A stretch of DNA of 13,362 nucleotides from positions 3,175 to 16,536 of the forward strand of contig NYXF01000044.1 of the NCBI GenBank assembly GCA_002685455.1. Reading direction: 5' to 3'. Position 1 is the stretch's first letter. Every line of letters starts with the position of its first letter. The DNA comes from Porticoccus sp. (GTDB taxonomy: Bacteria > Pseudomonadota > Gammaproteobacteria > Pseudomonadales > Porticoccaceae). The position numbers and the translations under genes were made by a program. The notes under the pieces were generated by a model. The model did no database searches. It worked only from the letters and a program-made list of their open reading frames with translations, and was not told the DNA's origin. Shown piece by piece: positions 6,178 through 13,362 of the stretch.

Positions 6178-6843
6178 TTATCCTAATATTAATTTTAATA
6201 AATCCCTTGATTGTCTCGCTATGAAATTTGCATTCCATTTGGATATATCTTCGTTCTCTTCAGTATAACCATAAGCAGCAGCGATTGTTGATGCTCCTGC
6301 ACTGGAACCTGCTTGTATATCGCGAATATGATCCCCTATATATACAGTATTTTTTGGTTTAACCCCGAGCTCTTTGCATGCTAACAAAATTGGTTCTGGA
6401 TCTGGTTTAGTGTGTTTTACATGATCAGGACACACCACTATTTTTGGGCTTAAAATATAATCGAATTCTTTGAGTATTGCTTTTGTGTATATTTCGGGTT
6501 TATTCGTAACTATACCCCATGGGACATTAATCTTGTCTAGCCCTTGAAGAAGTTCGATTATTCCATCAAAAGGAGCGGTCTTATCTGTTAAATACTGACT
6601 ATAATAATCCAAGAGATCCTGTCGTGTTTTTTCATATAGGGGATGGTTAGATTTTATATTGAATATACTAGAAACTATCCCTGCTGACCCGTCTGATATC
6701 AATTGGCGTATTTTTTCTTCTTCTATTTCAGTGAGGTTATTTTGCAATAAAAGCTTATTAGTAGCGGTTGTAAAATCGGGTGCTGTATCTAGAAGTGTAC
6801 CATCTAAATCGAACAATACTGCTTTAAATTTTGCTCTATACAT
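6178..6843 (-). CDS. mupP: HAD phosphatase MupP (N-acetylmuramic acid 6-phosphate phosphatase)
   Basis: A 221-residue haloacid dehalogenase-type phosphatase. Motif I is LFDLDGTLLDT (10-20) with nucleophile Asp12 and acid/base Asp14; motif II is Thr113 in IVTNKP; motif III is Lys146 in KPDPEP; motif IV is GDHIRD with Asp171 and Asp175. A helical cap domain lies between motifs I and II. Phosphoglycolate phosphatase (Gph) and MupP are close relatives; TAPDF after motif I, CPDHVKHTKPDPEP (138-151) and especially the position between ubiG and yciK, as in Pseudomonas, favour MupP. MupP dephosphorylates MurNAc-6-P in the MupP-AmgK-MurU peptidoglycan recycling route that bypasses de novo UDP-MurNAc synthesis. 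The ribosome binding site is weak. The gap to ubiG is 34 bases. Confidence 0.85.
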   Translation of the reverse strand: MYRAKFKAVLFDLDGTLLDTAPDFTTATNKLLLQNNLTEIEEEKIRQLISDGSAGIVSSIFNIKSNHPLYEKTRQDLLDYYSQYLTDKTAPFDGIIELLQGLDKINVPWGIVTNKPEIYTKAILKEFDYILSPKIVVCPDHVKHTKPDPEPILLACKELGVKPKNTVYIGDHIRDIQAGSSAGASTIAAAYGYTEENEDISKWNANFIARQSRDLLKLILG

Positions 6844-6877
6844 TAGTATATTTTGATCTCAATTCTGATAAATATTT

Positions 6878-7588
6878 TTAGGCCGATTTAATAGCATGAA
6901 TCATATAATTAACGTCAACGTTATTGTCATTTAAGCTATAACTTTTCAAAAAAGGGTTATAGGTAAGGCCAGTAATTTGTTTTTTTTCCAATTTGCAACT
7001 TCTAATCCAAGAGCTCAGCTCACTAGGTCGAATAAACTTAGAATAATCATGTGTTCCTTTTTCCAATAAATTTAGGATATATTCAGCACCTATAATAGCA
7101 AATACATAAGATTTTATATTTCTATTGATGGTGGAGAAGTAAATATGTCCACCAGGTCTTAATAACTTCTCACAAGCAGCAATAACAGATCTTGGATTAG
7201 GTACATGCTCAAGCATTTCTAGGCATGTGATTATATCAAATTGTCCAGCTTTCTCTTCAGCTAGATCCTCAACTGTGCATTTTTTATAATTAATTTTAAT
7301 ACCCGTTTCGATACTATGAAGTTTCGCAACTGAAAGTGGTGCGTCTCCCATATCTATACCAGTAACTATAGCGCCTCTTTGAGCCATAGATTCAGATAGT
7401 ATTCCACCACCACAACCAACATCCAGAACTTTGTTTTCACATACTGGAGAATGCTTATCAATCCAGTTAACACGCAACGGATTGATGTCATGCAAAGGCT
7501 TGAATTTACTCTCTTTATCCCACCAGCGACTTGCAAGAGCCTCAAATTTTTTTATTTCATGGTTATCTATATTCAGATCTTTCATCAT
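6878..7588 (-). CDS. ubiG: Ubiquinone biosynthesis O-methyltransferase UbiG
   Basis: UbiG performs both SAM-dependent O-methylations of ubiquinone synthesis. The N-terminal IKKFEALASRWWD and FKPLHDINPLR blocks, the SAM-binding VLDVGCGGGILSESMA, CLEMLEHVPNP, the loop GGHIYFSTINRN, the membrane-associating GAEYILNLLEKGTHDYSKFI and the closing VDVNYMIHA are all as in E. coli UbiG. The open frame extends to TTG 7612 and ATG 7609, but a good -10 (7623-7618) would place transcription start near 7611, leaving those starts without a leader. ATG 7588 has GGA six bases upstream and gives an N-terminus of the usual length, so I chose it; ATG 7585 is equally possible. First gene of ubiG-mupP-yciK and divergent from gyrA. 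Confidence 0.93.
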   Translation of the reverse strand: MMKDLNIDNHEIKKFEALASRWWDKESKFKPLHDINPLRVNWIDKHSPVCENKVLDVGCGGGILSESMAQRGAIVTGIDMGDAPLSVAKLHSIETGIKINYKKCTVEDLAEEKAGQFDIITCLEMLEHVPNPRSVIAACEKLLRPGGHIYFSTINRNIKSYVFAIIGAEYILNLLEKGTHDYSKFIRPSELSSWIRSCKLEKKQITGLTYNPFLKSYSLNDNNVDVNYMIHAIKSA

Positions 7589-7617
7589 CAAATTTCCATA
7601 TTTGTTCATCAAAATTT

Positions 7618-7646
7618 ATTATACGCTTGAAGAATAGATCGTTAAA
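7618..7646 (-). promoter_or_regulatory. Probable promoter of ubiG-mupP-yciK
   Basis: On the minus strand TTTAAC (7646-7641) is followed after 17 bases by a perfect TATAAT (7623-7618). The -35 matches only three of six positions but spacing is ideal. The inferred transcription start is about 7611, which supports the internal ubiG start at 7588. Confidence 0.55.
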
Positions 7647-7673
7647 CAAAGATTTTCCGAGGCAAAAACTCAA

Positions 7674-7690
7674 GATTATATGTTATAATC
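7674..7690. repeat. 17-bp palindrome over the gyrA -10 element
   Basis: GATTATA-TGT-TATAATC is a perfect seven-base inverted repeat around three central bases. Its right arm is the gyrA -10 element, and its left arm is a TATAAT on the opposite strand (7680-7675). It could be an operator, a pair of opposed -10 elements, or a chance result of AT-rich promoter sequence. It is not followed by a T tract and does not look like a terminator. Confidence 0.5.
7681..7689 (+). promoter_or_regulatory. Probable extended -10 promoter of gyrA
   Basis: TGTTATAAT fits the extended -10 consensus TGnTATAAT exactly. No clear -35 hexamer is present at the expected distance (7661-7666 reads GGCAAA), which extended -10 promoters tolerate. 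Transcription would start near 7696, giving a leader of about 52 bases with AAGGA at 7731-7735, 12 bases before the ATG. Confidence 0.6.
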
Positions 7691-7747
7691 GATAAATTAT
7701 TTTTTTGTTCCCCCTTATTTTCTATCAGACAAGGAAAGTCTTCCATC

Positions 7748-10303
7748 ATGAGTGAGCTAGTAAAAGAGTCTATATCCGTAAATATTGTAGATGAGCTTCA
7801 AAAATCTTACCTTGATTATGCTATGAGTGTAATCGTTGGAAGAGCTCTGCCAGATGTTCGTGATGGCTTAAAACCTGTACATCGAAGAGTTTTGTTTGCA
7901 ATGAGTGTTTTGAGTAATGATTGGAATAAGTCCTATAAAAAATCAGCCAGAGTTGTCGGTGATGTAATAGGTAAATACCATCCCCACGGCGATTCTGCTG
8001 TTTACGATACAATCGTACGTATGGCCCAAGATTTCTCACTTCGATACATGCTTGTAGACGGTCAGGGAAATTTTGGCTCAGTTGACGGTGATTCTGCTGC
8101 TGCAATGCGTTATACAGAAATCAGAATGGCTAAAATTTCACATTCATTACTTGCAGATCTTGATAAAGAAACAGTTGATTATGTTGAAAATTATGACGGA
8201 AATGAGTTAATCCCGATTGTTCTTCCCACAAGAATACCAAATCTCCTGATTAATGGCTCCTCTGGAATTGCTGTCGGCATGGCGACAAATATTCCTCCTC
8301 ATAATTTAAAAGAGGTTATAAGCGGTTGTCTTGCTTATATTGATAATGAAGATATTTCAATAGATCAACTAATGGAATATATACCAGGCCCAGATTTCCC
8401 TACAGCAGCAATAATTAATGGAAGAGCAGGAATAATTGAAGCATATCGTACTGGTCGTGGACGTATTGTCATTAGAGCCAAAGCGTCTATTGAGACAAAT
8501 GAAAAAACAGGTCGAGAAAGTATTATAGTTACAGAGCTACCATATCAATTAAACAAAGCGCGACTTATTGAGCGTGTAGCTGAACTAGTTAAGGAAAAGA
8601 AAGTTGAAGGAATTTCAGAACTTCGTGATGAGTCAGATAAAGATGGCTTAAGAGTTGTTATTGAGATAAAACGAGGCGAAGTTGGCGAAGTGGTTCTGAA
8701 TAATTTATATGCACAAACACAGCTTCAAAACGGATATAGTTTTAACGTCGTTGCTTTAGTAGATGGACAGCCTCGAACGCTCAACTTAAAGGATATGATT
8801 CATTTCTTTGTAAGACATCGACGTGAGGTAGTAACTCGTCGAACGGTTTATCTTTTGAGGAAAGCTCGTGACCGGGTCCATATACTGGAGGGGCTAGCAG
8901 TTGCTATAGCTAACATAGATAAAATTATTGAGTTAATTAAATCATCTACGACCCCGATAATAGCAAGAGATAAATTAATAAAAACAGGCTGGGATCCAGC
9001 TATATCAAACAGCCTTATAGAAAAAGCAGGTATGGCTTGTCGACCAGAAAATCTAGATCCAAGCTATGGCGTTAAAAAAGGTAAGTATTACCTTTCATCA
9101 TCCCAAGCCAAAGCTATCCTAGATCTAAAGTTGCATCGTTTAACAGGAATGGAGCATGATAAATTACTCACTGAATATGCTGAAAAATTAGATGAGATCT
9201 TGGAATATTTAGAAATTTTAGATGATTCAAAAGTCCTTATGCAGCTCATTAAGGATGAACTTCAGACAGTAAGTGATGAGTTTGGAGATGATAGGCGGAC
9301 GATTATTTCGGAGTCTCAACACGACTTAACGCTTGAAGACTTAATCACAGAAGAAGATCGTGTAGTGACTATATCCCATGGCGGTTATGCTAAAACCCAG
9401 CCTTTAAGTGACTATCAGTCACAACATCGAGGTGGAACAGGAAAATCGGCAACAGCAGTAAAGGACGATGATTTTGTTGAACACCTGCTAATAGCTAGCA
9501 CGCATAGTACAATCTTGTGTTTCACAAACCTCGGTAAAGTTTATTGGTTAAAAGTTTATCAAATACCTGTAGCAGGCAGAAACTCTAAGGGAAGACCAAT
9601 GGTAAATCTTTTACCATTAGATGAGAATGAGAGAATAAATAGTATTTTGCCAGTAACAGAGTACGATGAAGATAAATATATAATCATGGCTACTGCCAAC
9701 GGAACGGTTAAAAAGACATCCTTGAGCCAGTATTCAAGGCCTAGGAGTGTTGGTTTAAGAGCAGTTGATTTGGTCGATGGTGATTATCTTGTTGGTAGTG
9801 CTATCACAGATGGAACTAGTGACGTGATGCTTTTTAGTAGCGAAGGAAAAGCAGTAAGATTTTCTGAATCGGATGTCAGGGCAGTTGGAAGAGTTTCTAA
9901 AGGCGTCCGAGGCATGCGCCTATCTATTGAGCATAAAGTTTTATCGATGATTATTCCCAAAGAGAACGGCTATGCATTAACCGTTTCAGATAATGGATAT
10001 GGTAAGAGAACAAAATTAACTGAATTCCCGACTAAAGGTCGAGGTGGAAAAGGTATGATTGCAATGCATGCGAGTAAGAGAAATGGTCCTTTGGTTGGTG
10101 TAGTACAATTATTCGATAGAGACGAAATTATGTTGATATCTGATCAGGGGACAATGGTGAGAACACGCTGCGATGAGATCTCTATTTTAGGGCGAAATAC
10201 TCAAGGTGTCAGGGTTATAAGACTAAAAGATCAAGAAGTAATGGTTGGTTTGGCTCGAATAGAAGAGCAAGAATATGCAGATGATTTTGAGATTAAGGAT
10301 TGA
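7748..10303 (+). CDS. gyrA: DNA gyrase subunit A
   Basis: GyrA carries the DNA-cleaving and wrapping half of DNA gyrase (A2B2), which introduces negative supercoils. The 851-residue protein starts at the same position as E. coli GyrA, so numbering coincides: catalytic Tyr122 in AAMRYTE, and the quinolone region [10 protein letters not shown] with Ser83 and Asp87 in the susceptible form. The winged-helix/tower part is followed by a coiled coil (about 365-500) and a six-bladed C-terminal beta-pinwheel. The GyrA-box that enables DNA wrapping reads QHRGGTG at 559-565 rather than the consensus QRRGGKG. A second similar motif, KGRGGKG, occurs later in the pinwheel. The acidic C-terminal tail is much shorter than in E. 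coli. ParC is excluded by the full pinwheel and GyrA-box. Next to pheA, as in pseudomonads but without serC between. Confidence 0.98.
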   Translation: MSELVKESISVNIVDELQKSYLDYAMSVIVGRALPDVRDGLKPVHRRVLFAMSVLSNDWNKSYKKSARVVGDVIGKYHPHGDSAVYDTIVRMAQDFSLRYMLVDGQGNFGSVDGDSAAAMRYTEIRMAKISHSLLADLDKETVDYVENYDGNELIPIVLPTRIPNLLINGSSGIAVGMATNIPPHNLKEVISGCLAYIDNEDISIDQLMEYIPGPDFPTAAIINGRAGIIEAYRTGRGRIVIRAKASIETNEKTGRESIIVTELPYQLNKARLIERVAELVKEKKVEGISELRDESDKDGLRVVIEIKRGEVGEVVLNNLYAQTQLQNGYSFNVVALVDGQPRTLNLKDMIHFFVRHRREVVTRRTVYLLRKARDRVHILEGLAVAIANIDKIIELIKSSTTPIIARDKLIKTGWDPAISNSLIEKAGMACRPENLDPSYGVKKGKYYLSSSQAKAILDLKLHRLTGMEHDKLLTEYAEKLDEILEYLEILDDSKVLMQLIKDELQTVSDEFGDDRRTIISESQHDLTLEDLITEEDRVVTISHGGYAKTQPLSDYQSQHRGGTGKSATAVKDDDFVEHLLIASTHSTILCFTNLGKVYWLKVYQIPVAGRNSKGRPMVNLLPLDENERINSILPVTEYDEDKYIIMATANGTVKKTSLSQYSRPRSVGLRAVDLVDGDYLVGSAITDGTSDVMLFSSEGKAVRFSESDVRAVGRVSKGVRGMRLSIEHKVLSMIIPKENGYALTVSDNGYGKRTKLTEFPTKGRGGKGMIAMHASKRNGPLVGVVQLFDRDEIMLISDQGTMVRTRCDEISILGRNTQGVRVIRLKDQEVMVGLARIEEQEYADDFEIKD

Positions 10304-10340
10304 AAAATAAAATATATACCAGTGTATCAAGGTAGCGCAT

Positions 10341-11426
10341 ATGTCATATAAGGATAAACTCATTCAGCTCAGAGATTCGATAGATAGTCTGGATGAAGAG
10401 CTATTACAACTTATTAACAAACGAGCTAGTTTTGCTGTAGAAGTTGCAAATATCAAAGAAGGTCTCGGTGATAATACATATTTCAAGCCTGAGCGCGAAG
10501 CACAAATTTTGCGTAGTGTCATGAAAAGAAACAATGGGCCCCTCAGGAATGAAGAAATTGCGAGATTATTTCGTGAGATTATGTCTGCATGCTTGGCTCT
10601 TGAGCAGCCGTTAAAAGTTGTATTTCTTGGCCCTGACGGTACCTTCACACAACAAGCAGCAATCAAGCACTTTGGTCATTCTGCAATTACTAAATCAATG
10701 AATGCAATAGACGAAGTATTTAGGGAGGTTGGTGCTGGATCCGCTAATTACGGAGTAGTTCCAGTTGAAAATTCTACCGAAGGGGTTATCAACCACACAT
10801 TAGATGCTTTTTTGGCCTCCTCTTTAAAGATTTGTGGTGAGGTTGAACTACGCATTCACCATAATTTACTCGTAGGTCATAATACACACACGGACAAAAT
10901 TACAAGAGTATATTCTCATGCTCAGTCGCTTGCACAATGCCGGCAATGGCTTGACGCTAACTATCCTAACGTTGAAAGAGTCGCAGTAAGCAGTAACGCT
11001 GACGCAGCAAAAAGAATAAATGGTGAGTGGAACTCTGCTGCTATTGCAGGTGATATGGCTGCTGAGCTTTATGGTCTAGACAAACTCTCTGAGAAAATTG
11101 AGGATCGACCAGACAATTCAACACGTTTTTTGATTGTAGGAAGAGAGGATGTATTACCTAGTGGTGATGATAAGACATCCATAATAGTTGCCTCCAAAAA
11201 TCAGCCAGGTGCATTATATAAGCTTTTAGCTCCATTTTATGAGGGGGCAATTGATCTTACCCGTGTTGAAACTCGTCCTTCACGTGAGGGTAAATGGTCA
11301 TACGTTTTTTTTATCGATTTTAAAGGACACAAAGATGATCCAAAAATAGTGAAAGTTTTCTCTGAGTTAAGCAAAAATACCACTGATTTGCGGGTGCTTG
11401 GCTCTTACCCCAAAGCATTGCTATAG
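10341..11426 (+). CDS. pheA: Bifunctional chorismate mutase/prephenate dehydratase (P-protein)
   Basis: Converts chorismate to prephenate and then to phenylpyruvate, the committed steps to phenylalanine, in the cytoplasm. Residues 1-90 form an AroQ chorismate mutase with Arg11, Arg28 and Lys39 at the active-site positions known from E. coli. Prephenate dehydratase follows (about 92-270): VVFLGPDGTFTQQAA, GVVPVENSTEGVI and the TRF motif at 261-263, whose Thr is catalytic. The C-terminal ACT domain (about 277-361) has QPGAL (288-292) and VETRPS (309-314), the segments that bind phenylalanine for feedback inhibition, so allosteric control appears intact. The 361-residue length is normal. AAGG lies eight bases before the ATG. 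The gene is 37 bases after gyrA and 20 before hisC, and no attenuator-like leader peptide is visible. Confidence 0.97.
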   Translation: MSYKDKLIQLRDSIDSLDEELLQLINKRASFAVEVANIKEGLGDNTYFKPEREAQILRSVMKRNNGPLRNEEIARLFREIMSACLALEQPLKVVFLGPDGTFTQQAAIKHFGHSAITKSMNAIDEVFREVGAGSANYGVVPVENSTEGVINHTLDAFLASSLKICGEVELRIHHNLLVGHNTHTDKITRVYSHAQSLAQCRQWLDANYPNVERVAVSSNADAAKRINGEWNSAAIAGDMAAELYGLDKLSEKIEDRPDNSTRFLIVGREDVLPSGDDKTSIIVASKNQPGALYKLLAPFYEGAIDLTRVETRPSREGKWSYVFFIDFKGHKDDPKIVKVFSELSKNTTDLRVLGSYPKALL

Positions 11427-11446
11427 CTGGTAGATATATTTAGCCT

Positions 11447-12565
11447 ATGACTATTAATTTTAAAGACTTGGCTCTACCGGGCATACGCGACCTTCAACCA
11501 TATAAGGGTGGAAAATCCATCGAGGAAGTAGAGCGAGAATATAGTATTCCAGAGGCAATAAAACTTTGTAGTAACGAAAATCCATTTGGCTTAAGCCCCT
11601 TGGCAAAAAATGCAATTATTAATGTTCTGGACTCAAGTAATCGATATCCTGATGGTAATGGTTATCATCTAAAGAAAAAATTATCAAAAAAACTATCTAT
11701 AGAATCTAGTCAAATTACGCTAGGCAATGGATCTAACGATTTGCTCGAGTTAATAGCAAGAGCTTTTTTAGGACCATCCTATAGTGCAATTTATTCTCAG
11801 CATGCCTTTCTTGTTTATAAGATTATTGTTACTGCACAAGGAGCAAAATCGATAGTTGTGGATGCAAATAATTGGTCTCACGATCTTTCAGCGATGCTTG
11901 ATTCAATTAAAGATAATACCCGCATGATATTTATAGCTAATCCTAATAATCCGACTGGTACTTTTATCAGGCTTGATGAAATAATCAATTTCATAGAAAA
12001 CGTTCAAAAAGATATTTTAGTCGTTATTGATGAAGCATATTTCGAGTATGTTGACGTTGATGGATATGGTTCAGCAATAAAATTAATTACCCACTACCCT
12101 AATATCATCGTCACAAGATCTTTTTCTAAAGCATATGGACTTGCAGCTCTGCGTGTTGGGTACTCTATTTCACACCCAGATATCGCAGAAATATTGAATC
12201 GTACTAGACAACCATTTAATGTTAATAGTTTGGCGCTTGCCTCAGCTTCTGCAATTCTTGACGATGAAGTTTTTTTAAAAAAAACTATTGAAATTAATAA
12301 AGATGGGTATAAGCAGTTAACAAAAGGCTTCAGAGAATTAGGATTAGATTTCATCCCCTCCGTTGGTAATTTTATTTCAATCAAAACACCTAATACCGCA
12401 GTTCACCTCTATAATGGGCTACTTACAAAGGGCATAATAACTCGCATGATAGAAGTATATGACATGCCTAGCCATCTACGAGTATCTATTGGGTTGCCAG
12501 ATGAAAATAAAGCTTTTCTCGATAATTTAAAAGAATTGCTCATATCTGGGGGATATCATCAATGA
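11447..12565 (+). CDS. hisC: Histidinol-phosphate/aromatic aminotransferase HisC
   Basis: A 372-residue fold-type I PLP aminotransferase of the HisC family, which transaminates imidazole-acetol phosphate in histidine synthesis and often also phenylpyruvate and 4-hydroxyphenylpyruvate. Visible residues are KLCSNENPFG near 39-48, NRYPDG (65-70), GNGSNDLLE (93-101), ANPNNPTG (164-171) with Asn168, Asp195 in VIDEAYFEY, the PLP-binding Lys228 in SFSKAYGLAALRVGY and Arg236. Its position between pheA and tyrA suggests that aromatic amino acid transamination is at least one of its jobs, as proposed for the hisC2 paralogue of Pseudomonas; whether another hisC exists elsewhere is unknown. The ribosome binding site is weak. 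The stop overlaps the tyrA start by four bases (ATGA). Confidence 0.95.
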   Translation: MTINFKDLALPGIRDLQPYKGGKSIEEVEREYSIPEAIKLCSNENPFGLSPLAKNAIINVLDSSNRYPDGNGYHLKKKLSKKLSIESSQITLGNGSNDLLELIARAFLGPSYSAIYSQHAFLVYKIIVTAQGAKSIVVDANNWSHDLSAMLDSIKDNTRMIFIANPNNPTGTFIRLDEIINFIENVQKDILVVIDEAYFEYVDVDGYGSAIKLITHYPNIIVTRSFSKAYGLAALRVGYSISHPDIAEILNRTRQPFNVNSLALASASAILDDEVFLKKTIEINKDGYKQLTKGFRELGLDFIPSVGNFISIKTPNTAVHLYNGLLTKGIITRMIEVYDMPSHLRVSIGLPDENKAFLDNLKELLISGGYHQ

Positions 12566-13362
12566 TAAAAAAGATAGATCGTTTGATAGTGATCGGATTA
12601 GGCTTAATCGGTGGAAGTTTGGCCAAGGCTGCAAAAGACCGTAACCTATGCAATCAGGTAATAGGTTACTCTAGGAGTAGTGAGACCTTAACTGAAGCGA
12701 TAAAATCTGGTGTTGTAGACAAAACTATTAAAGATATCAGAGACCTTCCCTCTGATTTAAGCAAAGAAGATTTAGTTGTAATAGCAGTTCCAACTCTTGC
12801 AGTTAAAGAAATCGTCATTAAGCTTCATAAATTACTTGATAGCTCAGTGACGGTCACAGATGTTTCAAGTGTAAAAGAATTTATTGCTATTTGTGTTACA
12901 AATATCTATGGATTCATCCCACCTCAGTTCGTTCTTGGTCACCCAATTGCTGGTTCAGAAAAAAGTGGTATCAAATCAATCAATACTTTTTTATTTGAGG
13001 GCCATCAGGTAATTTTGACACCGCTGGATGAATCAAATAAAAATCATACAAAAAAAGTTACATCGATGTGGGAGGGAGTTGGCGCTATAATTAGCGAAAT
13101 GTCAGTTACTGAGCATGATGAAATTTTAGCTGCTACAAGTCATTTACCTCATATGCTTGCATATACTTTAGTAGACATGCTCTCAGGTATGAAATCGAGT
13201 CAGCAGGTATTTCGATATGCAGCGGGTGGGTTCTCTGACTTTACGAGAATAGCGTCAAGTGACCCTACCATGTGGCATGACATTGTTCTAACGAATGATA
13301 AAGCTATAATTTCTGCTCTAAATAGCTTTACTGATCATATTGATCAAATAAAAAAAGCTATT
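12562..13362 (+). CDS. tyrA: Prephenate dehydrogenase TyrA, N-terminal part (runs off right edge)
   Basis: TyrA oxidatively decarboxylates prephenate to 4-hydroxyphenylpyruvate for tyrosine synthesis. The frame is open for 267 codons to the window edge. The dinucleotide motif VIGLGLIGGSLA is at 10-21, VAVPTLAV-type strand at about 72-81, TDVSSVK at 99-105, and the catalytic GHPIAGSEKSG at 126-136 with His127. SHLPHMLAY (193-201) and GGFSDFTRIASSDPTMW (222-238) complete the helical-domain signature. There is no chorismate mutase domain in front, unlike E. coli T-protein. In Pseudomonas the tyrA product is fused to AroA (EPSP synthase); the fusion state cannot be judged here because the 3' end is missing. 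It overlaps hisC by four bases, implying coupled translation. Confidence 0.95.
   Translation, partial: MIKKIDRLIVIGLGLIGGSLAKAAKDRNLCNQVIGYSRSSETLTEAIKSGVVDKTIKDIRDLPSDLSKEDLVVIAVPTLAVKEIVIKLHKLLDSSVTVTDVSSVKEFIAICVTNIYGFIPPQFVLGHPIAGSEKSGIKSINTFLFEGHQVILTPLDESNKNHTKKVTSMWEGVGAIISEMSVTEHDEILAATSHLPHMLAYTLVDMLSGMKSSQQVFRYAAGGFSDFTRIASSDPTMWHDIVLTNDKAIISALNSFTDHIDQIKKAI

Noticed and set aside
7821..8105. A 94-codon minus-strand open frame inside gyrA
   Set aside because: It is antisense to the conserved QRDR and active-site part of gyrA; the composition (Gln/His/Arg-rich) reflects the complementary codons.
10364..10666. A 100-codon minus-strand open frame inside pheA
   Set aside because: It is antisense to the chorismate mutase domain and has no family features.
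1..13362. Defence system, mobile element, CRISPR array or new biosynthetic cluster
   Set aside because: All genes match core cellular functions in conserved order; no transposase, integrase, direct-repeat array, nuclease/methylase pair or atypical gene cluster was found.

Overview
The window looks like a piece of an AT-rich gammaproteobacterial chromosome, made almost entirely of housekeeping genes. Gene content and order resemble the Pseudomonas-type arrangements around gyrA (ubiG-mupP-yciK next to gyrA, then pheA-hisC-tyrA) and around scpAB (yciO-scpA-scpB-rluB, with yciI nearby). The low GC content and compact spacing would fit a streamlined, perhaps marine, lineage, but that is inference from composition and layout only.

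Layout. (1) Positions 1-2170, minus strand: a tightly packed run read from right to left. It contains a VC0807-family membrane protein, yciI, a small signal-peptide/coiled-coil/membrane-anchor gene broken by a one-base frameshift, a periplasmic cyclophilin, and the start of pdxJ, which runs off the left edge. (2) Positions 2171-2346: the divergent spacer. (3) Positions 2347-5401, plus strand: yciO, scpA, scpB (the kleisin and wHTH partners of SMC) and rluB (23S rRNA pseudouridine synthase). (4) Positions 5403-7588, minus strand: ubiG, mupP and yciK, covering ubiquinone synthesis, peptidoglycan sugar salvage and an oxidoreductase of unclear substrate. This run meets rluB tail to tail with a single base between the stop codons. 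(5) Positions 7589-7747: a divergent promoter region with recognisable -10 elements and a 17-bp palindrome. (6) Positions 7748-13362, plus strand: gyrA, then pheA, hisC and tyrA for aromatic amino acid synthesis. tyrA runs off the right edge.

No stretch longer than 300 bases lacks a gene. I saw no tRNA, rRNA, insertion sequence, CRISPR array, prophage or toxin-antitoxin gene, and nothing that looks like an undescribed system. The points most worth checking are the frameshifted anchor gene, the non-consensus GyrA-box, the VC0807-family gene in the place where yciB would be expected, the unusual pdxJ start and N-terminal type, and the symmetric promoter palindrome upstream of gyrA.
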